Origin: a virus
Reading direction: 5' to 3' (one strand)
DNA: 64,000 nt
IMG/VR virus record: IMGVR_UViG_3300030116_004952
Coordinates: 764 to 64,763 of that record
Of the stretch, positions 17,830 to 26,411 are shown in pieces. The notes below the pieces were generated by a model. The model saw only the letters and a program-made list of their open reading frames with translations, made no database searches and was not told the origin of the DNA. Each line of letters starts with the position of its first letter. The first letter of the stretch is position 1. A program made the translations under genes and the position numbers.

Positions 17830-19218
17830 ATGGCTGATAATAACCCGCACCAATTTAGCACACAAACAACAAATGTAACTTTTGCACAAATAACCGATGA
17901 TACAGATTTTCCGCATACAGGTTTAATTAAAGCATTAAGTCTTATGGGAAAAGGAAACATGGCTTTAAAAGGTTCAGTAACGGATTTTGATATAACTCAA
18001 GCAACTACTGGGAATGTTGTTGTTGTAAAATCGGGTAAAATTTACCGTGATGGGGCTTTACACACTATTCCTTCTGGTGGGGCAGATACAAATTTTACTT
18101 CAAGTGCATTTGATACTTCAACAGGAGGTAATAGTTATTACCATTTATTAGTTGCGGATTCTTCTAATACATTACAAATTAGAAAACATGGAAGTTCAAC
18201 TGCAAATCGAGTTCCAGAATATGACGAAGGAGATACTATTATTGCAGTAATTATGTTTAACTCCACATCTGCTCCTTTAGGAAGTATGCAGATTCAATTT
18301 TTAACAACAAGTAAAGTTTCTAATAATCTAAATATTGGCTATTCTACTGGAACTGCACCAAATGATATTTACAATGAGGCCATGTCAATAGAAGGAAGCG
18401 CAACAAGAACTTTATTTAAGAATAAAGTTGCTGATGCTGACATTAGATTTGTATTAGCAGATAATACGGCTGATGAGAGATTTGAGATTTATAGTGATGA
18501 TGATTCAGATGGAGATGAAGGAGATACTGCTTTATTTACAGTAAATGGATTAGGTGCGACTTCAATCGCAGGAACAGTTAATTTAGGAAGTGTAGCCAAT
18601 GCTGGAACAGATACAGATAAATTCTTAGTTTTAGATAGTGGCGGAAATGTAGATTTTAGAACTGGAACAGAAGTAAGAAGCGATATTGGAGCAGGAACAT
18701 TAAGTGCAGAATCAGATACTTTAGATTTAGTTACAGGAAGAGGTAATACTACGGGTAATAGCATTACTTGTGCTAACGTTACAGCAACTGCGGGATTAGT
18801 GGGAGATACTGCTACTGCTACTACTGCTTTAACAACTAATGGTTTAATGTTTAAAAGAGGTGAAGCGTTTAGTGCAACTTTAGGCGGTGGTGTTCCTGTT
18901 GCTCCTACATTTACAACTAGTATTATTTATATTCACGATGCTACGGGTAATGCCTTTACTTTACCACCACCTTCTTCAGTTGCTAATTCAGTTTTTACAA
19001 TAAGAAATTTAGGAACTGCTACTACTGCTATTACTGTTCTTGGTGGAGGTAAAATTGATTTTGTTCCGTCTATTGCGGGAACTTCTTTAACAGGTCATCG
19101 TTTGGTGAATGTTGCTGACCAAATAGATTTACCTGTTGGAGATACTGTTGTTGTTCATGCAGTTTCTGACGGTAATCCAGCACCACTACAAGATTCTTAT
19201 TATATTATTAGTCCTTAA
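17830..19218 (+). CDS. Tail fibre
   Basis: 462 residues, low-complexity and rich in Thr, Gly, Ala and Ser, with an N-terminal attachment region (TGLIKALSLMGKGNMALKG, then KSGKIYRDG) of the type seen in virus tail fibres, followed by a shaft of beta repeats. Residues 200-250 (DNTADERFEIYSDDDSD, then LGATSIAGTVNLG) are typical of marine phage fibre sequences. It is the last large gene of the plus-strand virion module, where host-range proteins are usual. Confidence 0.65.
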   Translation: MADNNPHQFSTQTTNVTFAQITDDTDFPHTGLIKALSLMGKGNMALKGSVTDFDITQATTGNVVVVKSGKIYRDGALHTIPSGGADTNFTSSAFDTSTGGNSYYHLLVADSSNTLQIRKHGSSTANRVPEYDEGDTIIAVIMFNSTSAPLGSMQIQFLTTSKVSNNLNIGYSTGTAPNDIYNEAMSIEGSATRTLFKNKVADADIRFVLADNTADERFEIYSDDDSDGDEGDTALFTVNGLGATSIAGTVNLGSVANAGTDTDKFLVLDSGGNVDFRTGTEVRSDIGAGTLSAESDTLDLVTGRGNTTGNSITCANVTATAGLVGDTATATTALTTNGLMFKRGEAFSATLGGGVPVAPTFTTSIIYIHDATGNAFTLPPPSSVANSVFTIRNLGTATTAITVLGGGKIDFVPSIAGTSLTGHRLVNVADQIDLPVGDTVVVHAVSDGNPAPLQDSYYIISP

Positions 19219-19219
19219 T

Positions 19220-19300
19220 ATGCAATTAATAATATTAGCGATTATAGCCTTTATCTGTGGCTTTGTTTTAACATGGCTAGGAACGATAGATGACTTTTGA
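19220..19300 (+). CDS. Tiny membrane peptide (26 aa)
   Basis: ATG 19220 lies two bases after the fibre stop. The product is a single hydrophobic segment (LIILAIIAFICGFVLTWLG) with a short acidic tail. It could be a holin-like or other late membrane peptide. It is too short for any family call. The last gene before the terminator. Confidence 0.4.
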   Translation: MQLIILAIIAFICGFVLTWLGTIDDF

Positions 19301-19315
19301 AAAGCCAAAAAAAAG

Positions 19316-19347
19316 AGGGCGAGGCAACCCTAAAGTTACCTCGCCCT
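19316..19347. terminator. Bidirectional terminator between late and early modules
   Basis: AGGGCGAGG and CCTCGCCCT form a perfect stem around a 14-base loop, with A-runs on the left and T-rich sequence on the right. It can end transcription from both sides and separates the converging plus-strand virion genes and minus-strand replication genes. Its right arm touches the stop codon of the minus-strand gene ending at 19348. Confidence 0.8.
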
Positions 19348-19491
19348 TTAATGCGTTTTTACTGACCAAATCTTATAACAAGACCTACATTCCCAAAGTT
19401 TAACTTGTTCAGTCGAACCTACATAGAATCCGACTAAACGCTTCGCTAATGTGTTTTCACCACAATAACGACAAGTTTGTTTTAAACTCAT
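19348..19491 (-). CDS. Zinc-ribbon protein (47 aa)
   Basis: The product has two CxxC knuckles (CRYCG near residue 7 and CRSCY near 36), a compact zinc ribbon. The start overlaps the stop of the upstream gene (ATGA). It is the promoter-distal gene of the minus-strand region. It may bind DNA, RNA or a polymerase subunit; nothing more specific is visible. Confidence 0.6.
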   Translation of the reverse strand: MSLKQTCRYCGENTLAKRLVGFYVGSTEQVKLWECRSCYKIWSVKTH

Positions 19492-19637
19492 TGTTCGCCT
19501 TCCTTGTTTCTCATCAATCTTCTCATATAATCTTCAACGCTATCATCGGTGATATTTGTTCCACCAAATGCAGCGAAAAAGAGCAATAAGAGAACTGTTA
19601 AGAAAACAAGAAGAAAGAACCAATCCCAGCCTTCCAT
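19488..19637 (-). CDS. Small membrane protein (49 aa)
   Basis: One transmembrane segment (FFLLVFLTVLLLLFFAAF, residues 7-24) followed by an acidic/basic cytoplasmic tail. The start overlaps the stop of the exonuclease gene (TAATG) and its own stop overlaps the zinc-ribbon start. No family is recognised. Confidence 0.55.
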   Translation of the reverse strand: MEGWDWFFLLVFLTVLLLLFFAAFGGTNITDDSVEDYMRRLMRNKEGEQ

Positions 19638-20239
19638 TACCAATCAACTCCCAATTCAACAAATTGTTCTTGTTCAACAGAAAATGCTTTAACTAAACCA
19701 TTATCCTGCCCATACTTCCATAAGTCATACACTAGTTGAGTATCTTTCATACAATACTCTACTACTTCATCATACTTACCCATCTTCCATAATTTAGGTG
19801 CATCGGCACTATCCATGAGTTTAGAATCATCCATAGTGCATTTAACTAAATTACTCAGTTGAAATCGTTCACCATGTTCTTTATTCAAGATTCTACTTGT
19901 ATCAATATACTTCTTTTCATCAAGGTATTTATTGATGCAGAATATATCTAATGAATCTCTAAGAATTGGTAAATCAAATGAAGCAATATTATGTCCTAGT
20001 AATAATCCACCCTTTTGCAAATGTTCATCTAAGTCATATTTTAATTCTCTAATAGATTTAATTACATGACCCGATTTAGCAAAAGAATCAACAGGTTCAT
20101 CAACATAAACAGTTCCATTATTTCCATCCCATGTAGCAACTGTTGATACTTGAAACATATGAGTATTTCCAAATCCACCAATGTCATAAGACATATTTTT
20201 GGTTTCTAAGTCAATAGCCATTACAGACATAGTTATCAT
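19637..20239 (-). CDS. DnaQ-like 3'-5' exonuclease (DEDD family)
   Basis: 200 residues. Exo I is AIDLETK (Asp10, Glu12), Exo II lies in GHNIASFDLPIL, and Exo III is YCMKDTQLVYDLW, whose YxxxD marks the DEDDy type. A single-domain exonuclease of this kind would proofread or trim DNA beside PolB, which also has its own exonuclease residues. The ATG overlaps the upstream stop (ATGA); an earlier ATG at 20251 is in frame but less likely. Confidence 0.85.
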   Translation of the reverse strand: MITMSVMAIDLETKNMSYDIGGFGNTHMFQVSTVATWDGNNGTVYVDEPVDSFAKSGHVIKSIRELKYDLDEHLQKGGLLLGHNIASFDLPILRDSLDIFCINKYLDEKKYIDTSRILNKEHGERFQLSNLVKCTMDDSKLMDSADAPKLWKMGKYDEVVEYCMKDTQLVYDLWKYGQDNGLVKAFSVEQEQFVELGVDW

Positions 20240-20457
20240 TCCTGTTGCCAAAGTTTAGAAATCTTCTTTTGTTCATCATCACCTTTATCTTCTTCAACGT
20301 CTGTTCTTCTCTTTAAGAAGCAAACAATATTGTTTCCTGCTACTGTTAGCATAGAACAACATTCCCAACCATCAGCACCATATGTATCTAAAGATTCAAT
20401 AATTACTTTTGGCCCTTTTGCTACCTCAAAAACAAGGTATGTGTTTTCCCACTTCAT
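20236..20457 (-). CDS. Small conserved-looking protein (73 aa)
   Basis: The first 50 residues form a compact alpha/beta unit (YLVFEVAKGP ... YGADGWECCSML ... NIVCFLKRR) like the small DUF4177-type domains, then an acidic tail. It overlaps genes on both sides in the replication operon. The function is unknown. Confidence 0.6.
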   Translation of the reverse strand: MKWENTYLVFEVAKGPKVIIESLDTYGADGWECCSMLTVAGNNIVCFLKRRTDVEEDKGDDEQKKISKLWQQE

Positions 20458-21908
20458 TCTTTTTCATCTCCTTTATATTTTACGAATACTGAACGGCCAA
20501 CTTTATCTTCTTCAAACTTATGTGAAATAGTTTTGTAATAGTTGTAAATACTAGGTTGGCTCTTTTTTGTTTCTTTTTGAACTCTATCAAGGTATAATTT
20601 CTTACTTACAAAGCCTTCTTCGTCTTTCTCCATTTCTAAGAATACCTTAATAAAAGATGGAATCATGCTCTTTTCCTCAAGAGTCTTGCGTCGAACTCGG
20701 AGGCTATCAGTTAGCCAATCCACCAATGACTTATAGCATTGTCGGATAATTGCTGATGCTTGACGGACATTATTACCTGTTACAATGAATCGCTTGCTTT
20801 TATCCTTAATTGAAGGACTTTGTGCAATAGAACATAATACGCTTAACTTCATCAATGTTTCCATTAATCTAGTAGTAAAGTTCCCTGCAATCTCTTTTAC
20901 TTCTTTACGCTTGCTTTGAATAAACTCATGCATATTTTCATATTCGAGAAGTAAAGAATCATTAAAACCATCGGCATATGTCATTGTGTCTAAAGGATTG
21001 CGCCCTACTTCTTCATATCTTTCTTTTAGGGTCAAATAGATATTAAATATAGCATTGGCGAATCTTTCAATTGGTTGATTAACTTCAACATATTTACCTG
21101 CCAATGCTATTTGCTCTCTTCTCATCGTGTCTTGAACCTTATCTTCTACCGCCCAAACAAACACTAGCATTCTTTGAAGCACACCTTTTTCAGCCATTAC
21201 ATCCTCTAAGTTCTTTGGAGGATATGTCATCGCCATTACCGAGCGTTCACAGAAACATTCCATTACATCACCTTCTTTAAGTTTCTTTGTAATAATCCAC
21301 GATTCACCTGCTAAGGTATTCATTAGAGTATTCAAATATACAATTGAACTTTCTTTGTGTTGCGTTGCCTTAAATACTCCAGAATATTCAAACTCATCCC
21401 AATGAGCCAAACCACTTCCTTCTAAAGCCCCTGCAATTCTTTCCCAATCATCGTTACCATCTTCATCAAATACTTTCTTATAATAACCAATAAGAGATGC
21501 ATCTGTATAATCAACCAATGAAAAGGTATCAAAGATTTTTGGTATTGCAATATCGTTCCTTACTGCTCTAGGGTGTGCTTGAGTTTCATTTATTTTCTTA
21601 AAGACTGATTTAGCAATTGGCCCTACAAAGTTATAAAGAGTTGATTTACCAGTTCCAGATGTTTGAATCCAACAAAAGTGGATTCTACTATCTGATACAT
21701 TTCTACCCTTTGGTATTTGCACAAAGTCTTTTGAAACTTGACCTAAGATAGTAAAGAAAGAAATAGCCGCAGGAACTTCATTATAGTGTGATACTTCTGT
21801 TGCTGATTTCTGAAACTCCTTTACAATTGCAGGTAATGATTCTGACATCGTTCTTCTATCTTCAAATACTTCTTCAAGCATTTCTTCGTTAATTTCTTCT
21901 TCATTCAT
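20454..21908 (-). CDS. AAA+ ATPase, probable replicative helicase (DUF3987/MCM-like)
   Basis: 484 residues. The Walker A is TSGTGKST at 83-90, Walker B is likely LAHWDEFE near 170, and there is an Arg-rich middle helical region. The last 80 residues (FIKVFLEMEKDEEGFVSKKLYLDRVQ ...) look like a winged helix, as in MCM C-termini. It lies between the exonuclease and the ERCC4 nuclease, and no other replicative DNA helicase is visible in the window, so it is the best candidate. It lacks the MCM N-terminal zinc/OB domain. DUF3987-like virus ATPases are the nearest family by eye. Confidence 0.6.
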   Translation of the reverse strand: MNEEEINEEMLEEVFEDRRTMSESLPAIVKEFQKSATEVSHYNEVPAAISFFTILGQVSKDFVQIPKGRNVSDSRIHFCWIQTSGTGKSTLYNFVGPIAKSVFKKINETQAHPRAVRNDIAIPKIFDTFSLVDYTDASLIGYYKKVFDEDGNDDWERIAGALEGSGLAHWDEFEYSGVFKATQHKESSIVYLNTLMNTLAGESWIITKKLKEGDVMECFCERSVMAMTYPPKNLEDVMAEKGVLQRMLVFVWAVEDKVQDTMRREQIALAGKYVEVNQPIERFANAIFNIYLTLKERYEEVGRNPLDTMTYADGFNDSLLLEYENMHEFIQSKRKEVKEIAGNFTTRLMETLMKLSVLCSIAQSPSIKDKSKRFIVTGNNVRQASAIIRQCYKSLVDWLTDSLRVRRKTLEEKSMIPSFIKVFLEMEKDEEGFVSKKLYLDRVQKETKKSQPSIYNYYKTISHKFEEDKVGRSVFVKYKGDEKE

Positions 21909-22600
21909 ATTTTCACCTTATCTTCTGAATTTAATACATTAAGTATTCTGTCTGCTAATGTTTTTCCAAACCCCTCTAGTTTCTGTATTTCAAAACTAGT
22001 TTGTTCTCCTATTTCCATAACAGACCCAAAACTATCTATTAACAGTTTTGCTTTTTTATAGGATACGCCTTTTATACTTGTTAAAATATCCAACCTTAAA
22101 TCGTCGGTGCTTATTCTTTTAAATATTTGTGGTCTTATATTTTCTCTTTTAATTGGTTGCATTTTACATACTGCGGTAATAATGTCTGATGCTTCTTCTT
22201 CGCTATGAACCCAAAATGGCTTTGCATCCATATCTAATGTTATTCTTCCTAATGCTCCTAAAAATTTATTTCTTAGCATGATTAATCTTGATTTTACAGG
22301 TAATGTGCTTTTTGAGTGTTCAATAATTTTCCAGATTCCTTCTTCTAAATCTCCATATATAATAACAACATTTGTTTGATAGTGTCTATCCATATTATCT
22401 AATTGTGTCCATAATCTTTTTGACATTACAGACCCAATAAAATCTTCAACGGACTTCGCTTCAAAACAAACATTATCATATACATAATCTCCTATTTCTA
22501 ACCATTTCTTTTCTGTCTTTATGTTTAATTTTCGTGCTTTATCTTCGACTAACTTTACTAATCTTGAACCTTCCTTTTCTCTACTATCAATTATTAACAT
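21905..22600 (-). CDS. ERCC4 (XPF/Hef-like) structure-specific nuclease
   Basis: 231 residues: an ERCC4 nuclease domain (residues 1-150) with LIIDSREKEG, then IGDYVYDNVCFEAKSVEDF. The usual GDxxxxERKxxxDF reads E-A-K-S here, so one basic residue of the motif is replaced. A C-terminal tandem helix-hairpin-helix follows (LTSIKGVSYKKAKLL, IQKLEGFGKTLADRIL). The family cuts forks and flaps. It overlaps the primase gene by 14 bases and has a GGAGG site. No helicase domain is fused, unlike Hef. Confidence 0.85.
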   Translation of the reverse strand: MLIIDSREKEGSRLVKLVEDKARKLNIKTEKKWLEIGDYVYDNVCFEAKSVEDFIGSVMSKRLWTQLDNMDRHYQTNVVIIYGDLEEGIWKIIEHSKSTLPVKSRLIMLRNKFLGALGRITLDMDAKPFWVHSEEEASDIITAVCKMQPIKRENIRPQIFKRISTDDLRLDILTSIKGVSYKKAKLLIDSFGSVMEIGEQTSFEIQKLEGFGKTLADRILNVLNSEDKVKI

Positions 22601-23627
22601 CTGGAAACCTCCAACATTTACCTACACAATATCCTTCCGATATTAACTTATTACAAAACGGTGTTTTATAATTACCATATACTGTAAATTTTGCGTGTTT
22701 GCGAGTTTCGCTTTCATCCCAATCCAACCATACATCATCTCTTTCTCCAAAAGAAGTTTTAATTTCAGATACAATCATATTAAGGACTTTGTTCTTTTCT
22801 TCTAACGAATTGAGATTCGTTCTAAGAGTTAATAAATCTCTATACCATGAAACAAGGTATGCTCTCGCCATATGCGAAGGATTCTCCGTCATTATAGCAT
22901 TATGCAAACATGGCAATAATGGGAGTTTTCCATCATACTTCGGAACGGAAACTTCGCCCTCTACTTCATCTATGGGGGGTTGTTCGGGAAACTTGACCTT
23001 GACATTACCCACCTTTCTGAAAGGAATACTTCTTGGTTTGGATGCTAATACAATCAATTCATCAAGACTTAAAGAAAGGTCATCATAGAACAAAGGAATG
23101 CAGAAAAGAGCATTTCCATTCTTATCAGAAGATGACATATTAACAGTATTTGGAACTCGCCTTAAACGAGTCTGTTGTCCTACTCTATCATCTAAAGTAT
23201 TTTCAATCCCAACCTTTTCAATAAGCATATTCTTTATCTCTTTAAAATATGCTTGAATGTTTCTAATACTATCAGTTCTTTCACCATCTAAAAACAAATG
23301 AAATCCTCTCCCAGAAAAAAACAAAGTATGGCTAATATTTTGTTCTATTACCCAATCCATTATTACCTTAATATCTCTATATGCATTTTTAAGGTCGCCA
23401 TCATGCCCATCAAAATCTAAAAATATTCTGTCAAGTATTACAGAAGAATCAATCTTTGCAGTTTCGCTAAAATGCTCAAAATCATAAACAGTTGTATATA
23501 CATTTGTTCTGTTATTTTGAACCTTTACAAAATTGATATAATCATTCTTCGTCAGAACTATCTTTCTTTTCATTTGTGGTGCGTTCTTTATGTGGCTTCC
23601 CGCCCATACTTCTCTCGGAAACTTCAT
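22587..23627 (-). CDS. priS: Archaeo-eukaryotic primase, catalytic subunit-like
   Basis: 346 residues. The prim-pol motifs are FLDFDGHD (Asp71, Asp73) and SGRGFHLF (105-112), followed by a basic/aspartate third motif region. The end has clustered cysteines (CNKLISEGYCVGKC). It would make primers for viral replication. GGAGG before ATG 23627 supports this start even though it overlaps the upstream gene by about 86 bases. No large primase subunit is recognised nearby. Confidence 0.8.
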   Translation of the reverse strand: MKFPREVWAGSHIKNAPQMKRKIVLTKNDYINFVKVQNNRTNVYTTVYDFEHFSETAKIDSSVILDRIFLDFDGHDGDLKNAYRDIKVIMDWVIEQNISHTLFFSGRGFHLFLDGERTDSIRNIQAYFKEIKNMLIEKVGIENTLDDRVGQQTRLRRVPNTVNMSSSDKNGNALFCIPLFYDDLSLSLDELIVLASKPRSIPFRKVGNVKVKFPEQPPIDEVEGEVSVPKYDGKLPLLPCLHNAIMTENPSHMARAYLVSWYRDLLTLRTNLNSLEEKNKVLNMIVSEIKTSFGERDDVWLDWDESETRKHAKFTVYGNYKTPFCNKLISEGYCVGKCWRFPDVNN

Positions 23628-23913
23628 TATTTATTCCTCCAAAATTTACTGTTGCTTTATCTAGCATATTTCTAATTGTTCCTGCTACTTCTGCTTTAAT
23701 GTGTGTAAGGCACATCTCTCTCAATACATCAGCATAGTAGTAGCCAACCATACTATCATTGATTTTTGTTTCCTTGACCATATCAAATCTTTGTATCAGA
23801 TTCATTTCAGAATAAATTTCATTTGATAGACTTTCAATTGTTACCATAAGATTTGATATTTCATTAAATGTCCAAGACCTTATTCTTACTTTTGCTTCAA
23901 TTATTTCTTTCAT
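23542..23913 (-). CDS. Unknown helical protein (123 aa)
   Basis: A helical protein with a charged Gly/Ser/Lys-rich tail (residues 95-123) ending SSDEE. The start at 23913 follows GGGTGTAATT. The 3' end overlaps the primase start by 86 bases in another frame, an unusually long overlap for this genome. It may be a primase partner, inferred only from position. Confidence 0.55.
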   Translation of the reverse strand: MKEIIEAKVRIRSWTFNEISNLMVTIESLSNEIYSEMNLIQRFDMVKETKINDSMVGYYYADVLREMCLTHIKAEVAGTIRNMLDKATVNFGGINNEVSERSMGGKPHKERTTNEKKDSSDEE

Positions 23914-23915
23914 AA

Positions 23916-24821
23916 TTACACCCATGAATCATCTTGTGCGGCATCACAAATGCCAAAGTAAGAACAATGAGCGCAGGTCTTGTAAAAGAACTTAGCAGGG
24001 AATTGTTGTCTTTCATAGTGATGAATTAACTTAGCAATATTATTCATTACAGAAGTCATAGACCTCTTCTTTCTTTCTTCTGCATAAATGTAGTTCGATG
24101 CTGGATAATACCAACCCCAATGTGTTACTTTATCATTAGGGTCAAGACCATTTTTAATCATAACTTCATCTGTTGCATTCTCGATAAGTAATTCATAAAA
24201 TGCCATTTCTTTTCTCATTGAAGTTCTCTTGTAATCTTTCCATGCACCTGTCTTATATTCAAAAGGAACAAGGCCACCGTTTTCTTTAAAGATACGGTCA
24301 ATGATTCCTTGAATATGGATTACATAATCCCTTTGTAAAGGAAACTTAGGATTGATGTTTGCAGGGATTGTAATTTCTGCATCAAACTTTCCTTCATTAC
24401 AAACAGGCAAATATTCATGGATTTTATTTTCTGCCTTTGCTTCAATAAATCGCTGTGCTTCAAGAGAAGCAACAGTCAATGAAATATCATAGTATTCATC
24501 AACAGGCATTAATCCTGTGCAATACTCTAGGATTTCACTATTGTTCATTTTCTCAGCCTTCTTAACATCAAAGTCATCAAAGAACTTCTCTCTATGATTG
24601 TGAAGAACCGTTCCTTTAAGCATCGCTTCGGTTTGGTCTTGAGGCAACCGTTGAACATAAGAAAAGTCGTATTTCTTTGGACACCAATCAAAAGTTCCCA
24701 AAGAAGATTTAGTTATTTTCAAGATAGGCATAGAGGGGTCATCATAATTTTCGTGATTCCATTGATAAGTGTATTCTTTCATCGAAGAAATCACCGCATT
24801 ATATCTTTCGTCGTCGTTCAT
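23916..24821 (-). CDS. Cas4/AddB-like PD-(D/E)XK nuclease with an iron-sulfur cluster
   Basis: 301 residues. TVLHNHREKFF gives the motif-I His, IIDRIF and VPFEYKTGAWKD the D...ExK core, and four cysteines (one in FDWCPKKYDF near residue 41, three in CAHCSYFGIC near 283-292) the likely 4Fe-4S site. Enzymes of this type process DNA ends during recombination and repair. No CRISPR genes accompany it, so a role in viral DNA processing is more likely than spacer acquisition. Confidence 0.8.
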   Translation of the reverse strand: MNDDERYNAVISSMKEYTYQWNHENYDDPSMPILKITKSSLGTFDWCPKKYDFSYVQRLPQDQTEAMLKGTVLHNHREKFFDDFDVKKAEKMNNSEILEYCTGLMPVDEYYDISLTVASLEAQRFIEAKAENKIHEYLPVCNEGKFDAEITIPANINPKFPLQRDYVIHIQGIIDRIFKENGGLVPFEYKTGAWKDYKRTSMRKEMAFYELLIENATDEVMIKNGLDPNDKVTHWGWYYPASNYIYAEERKKRSMTSVMNNIAKLIHHYERQQFPAKFFYKTCAHCSYFGICDAAQDDSWV

Positions 24822-24822
24822 T

Positions 24823-25710
24823 TTACCACCATTCGTCTAATTTCATTTGTATTTTTCCTGTTCTTATTGAAGATACATCCCAATTCATCGCTCGATAAAT
24901 TGGTTCAGCCTTTTTGACTATTTGTTCTGCATAATGTTTGTAGTCTGGAGTATAGTTGTCAAAATCATCATACGTTGTTGCAGATACATATTCTACTTCT
25001 CTCTTTTCTTTCGTCAAAGGATGAGTATATGTGTCATGCACGTTCTTAACCTTGAGATATAAATAGGAGTCATCAAAGGTCATATTTAATCTTTCCCAAG
25101 CATAGAGAATACCTGCAATACCCGAACCAATTGCGGGTCTTTTGTAAGTAAAGGTTAGAAACTGTTCTGTTTCTGTTCCGCATCTATCACACCATTTAAT
25201 TTTAATACATTCTTTTAAGTGGTGTTTCTTCTTACATTCTGGACACTTAAGAATAACTCTATCTTCTCTTAGACGGCTACGTTTTACAATATCAGAAGTA
25301 TTTACTTTACCTTCCATAACTTCATTATATTTGTCAGAAAGATACTTGTTTATTTCTCCCATTGTCTTTTGTCCGACCCACATCTTCAATACTGTTGTTT
25401 GAACATCCTTAGCGAGTTTTGTTTCACTAACACGCTTTGCAGTAAAACCTGTCATTGTAAATTTAGGCTCATCAAGCCAAACTCCATCTTCCCAAGATAC
25501 TAAACCTGCATTCCGATTCTTTGTTGTTCCAACACCTAATGCAGAATAATACTTTTCAAACTCAAGAACAACTGGATGTTGTTCAAGATTTAATACATTA
25601 GGAAAGTGTTCACGAACTGAATCTTCAATCTCCTTGATTGCCGATTCAGCCTTTTCAATAGATTCAATCTGAACATAGATTGAATCCGTATGTCCATAAA
25701 CTACTTTCAT
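24823..25710 (-). CDS. polB: Family B DNA polymerase, C-terminal subunit (split gene)
   Basis: 296 residues beginning MKVVYGHTDS, so the protein opens directly at motif C (YxDTDS, here His in place of the first Asp position). The palm end follows (AGLVSWEDGVW, then GFTAKRVSETKLAKDVQ) and the thumb. A zinc ribbon with two CxxC pairs (CPEC and CDRC, residues about 154-178) is inserted in the thumb. The start has GGTGATACT upstream; a longer frame to 25746 is not needed. It must assemble with the N-terminal part encoded at 26412-28067 to make a working enzyme. Confidence 0.85.
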   Translation of the reverse strand: MKVVYGHTDSIYVQIESIEKAESAIKEIEDSVREHFPNVLNLEQHPVVLEFEKYYSALGVGTTKNRNAGLVSWEDGVWLDEPKFTMTGFTAKRVSETKLAKDVQTTVLKMWVGQKTMGEINKYLSDKYNEVMEGKVNTSDIVKRSRLREDRVILKCPECKKKHHLKECIKIKWCDRCGTETEQFLTFTYKRPAIGSGIAGILYAWERLNMTFDDSYLYLKVKNVHDTYTHPLTKEKREVEYVSATTYDDFDNYTPDYKHYAEQIVKKAEPIYRAMNWDVSSIRTGKIQMKLDEWW

Positions 25711-25714
25711 AGTA

Positions 25715-25909
25715 TCACCATGCGTTCTCAAAGTAAATCTTACCATCAGTATATTGCATCAATTCCTGCTTGATAGTTTTAATATCCTTAACTAAGTCTG
25801 CGAATGTTACATTCTCTTCGTAAAGTTGGCCTATTTCATTTTCAAGCCTCTTTACTGTTTGCTTCAAATTTGCTATTTCTGCTTTTAATTCTTTAATTTC
25901 TTTGCTCAT
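25715..25909 (-). CDS. Small coiled-coil protein (64 aa) between the PolB halves
   Basis: A heptad pattern through residues 4-50 (IKELKAEIANLKQTVKRLENEIGQL) marks a coiled coil. GGTGATATT precedes the ATG. It ends four bases before the PolB C-terminal gene. It could help join polymerase parts or be a bystander; this is inferred from position. Confidence 0.6.
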   Translation of the reverse strand: MSKEIKELKAEIANLKQTVKRLENEIGQLYEENVTFADLVKDIKTIKQELMQYTDGKIYFENAW

Positions 25910-26031
25910 AATATCACCGTTACGATTGTTATAATGGTTATTATATTTACGATATTTACCATCATCAATATCTTATTGCTTTTTGCTATCATAGATAACA
26001 GTTCTTCGAGAAGTTCATTGGTTTTGTCCAT
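25906..26031 (-). CDS. Small membrane peptide (41 aa) between the PolB halves
   Basis: A charged N-terminus and one hydrophobic segment (MMVNIVNIITIITIVTVIL). It overlaps the next start by ATGA. Starts at 26034, 26037 and 26043 are also in frame. No family is recognised. Confidence 0.4.
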   Translation of the reverse strand: MDKTNELLEELLSMIAKSNKILMMVNIVNIITIITIVTVIL

Positions 26032-26179
26032 CATCATTCTCATCACTTACCTTTACTATAATAGCGTTTCTTTTAATGTTATTCATCATTTGGAATAATT
26101 CCTTTACTTCTTGTAAAGTAATATTCCATGTTTCTTCTGTATCATAAGATACTTCAACTGTTACAATTTTCTTCTTCAT
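26015..26179 (-). CDS. Small protein (54 aa) between the PolB halves
   Basis: A beta-beta-helix style sequence (KIVTVEVSYDTEETWNITL, then VKELFQMMNNI) with an acidic end. GGAGG lies seven to eight bases before the ATG. It overlaps the genes on both sides. The function is unknown. Confidence 0.5.
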   Translation of the reverse strand: MKKKIVTVEVSYDTEETWNITLQEVKELFQMMNNIKRNAIIVKVSDENDDGQNQ

Positions 26180-26411
26180 ATAAATGCCTCCATTTTTCTT
26201 TAATTACCCAATGTCTGTTTCTTCTTGTTCCTACTGCAAAAGCATACGGTTTCAATAATGACGCTATTCGGTTGCTCTTATAAACTGTCCGATGTTCACG
26301 TTCATAAAAAGAAACTATTTCTTCTAAATCAAAATTATCTGGGTTTTTAATTTGTTTTAATGAATCAATCAACTTTTGTTTTATCCTGTAATTTCCTGAA
26401 CTTCTTCCCAT
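26154..26411 (-). CDS. Probable winged-helix protein (85 aa) between the PolB halves
   Basis: Basic protein with a pattern of three helices and a wing (IKQKLIDSLKQI ... LEEIVSFYEREHRTVYKSNRIASLLKP ... HWVIKEKW), consistent with a small winged helix. It starts right after the stop of the PolB N-terminal gene. A DNA-binding role is inferred. Confidence 0.5.
   Translation of the reverse strand: MGRSSGNYRIKQKLIDSLKQIKNPDNFDLEEIVSFYEREHRTVYKSNRIASLLKPYAFAVGTRRNRHWVIKEKWRHLYEEENCNS

Noticed and set aside
23916-24821. CRISPR-Cas locus, because of a Cas4-like nuclease.
   Set aside because: No repeat array or other cas gene is present; the gene sits in a replication operon.
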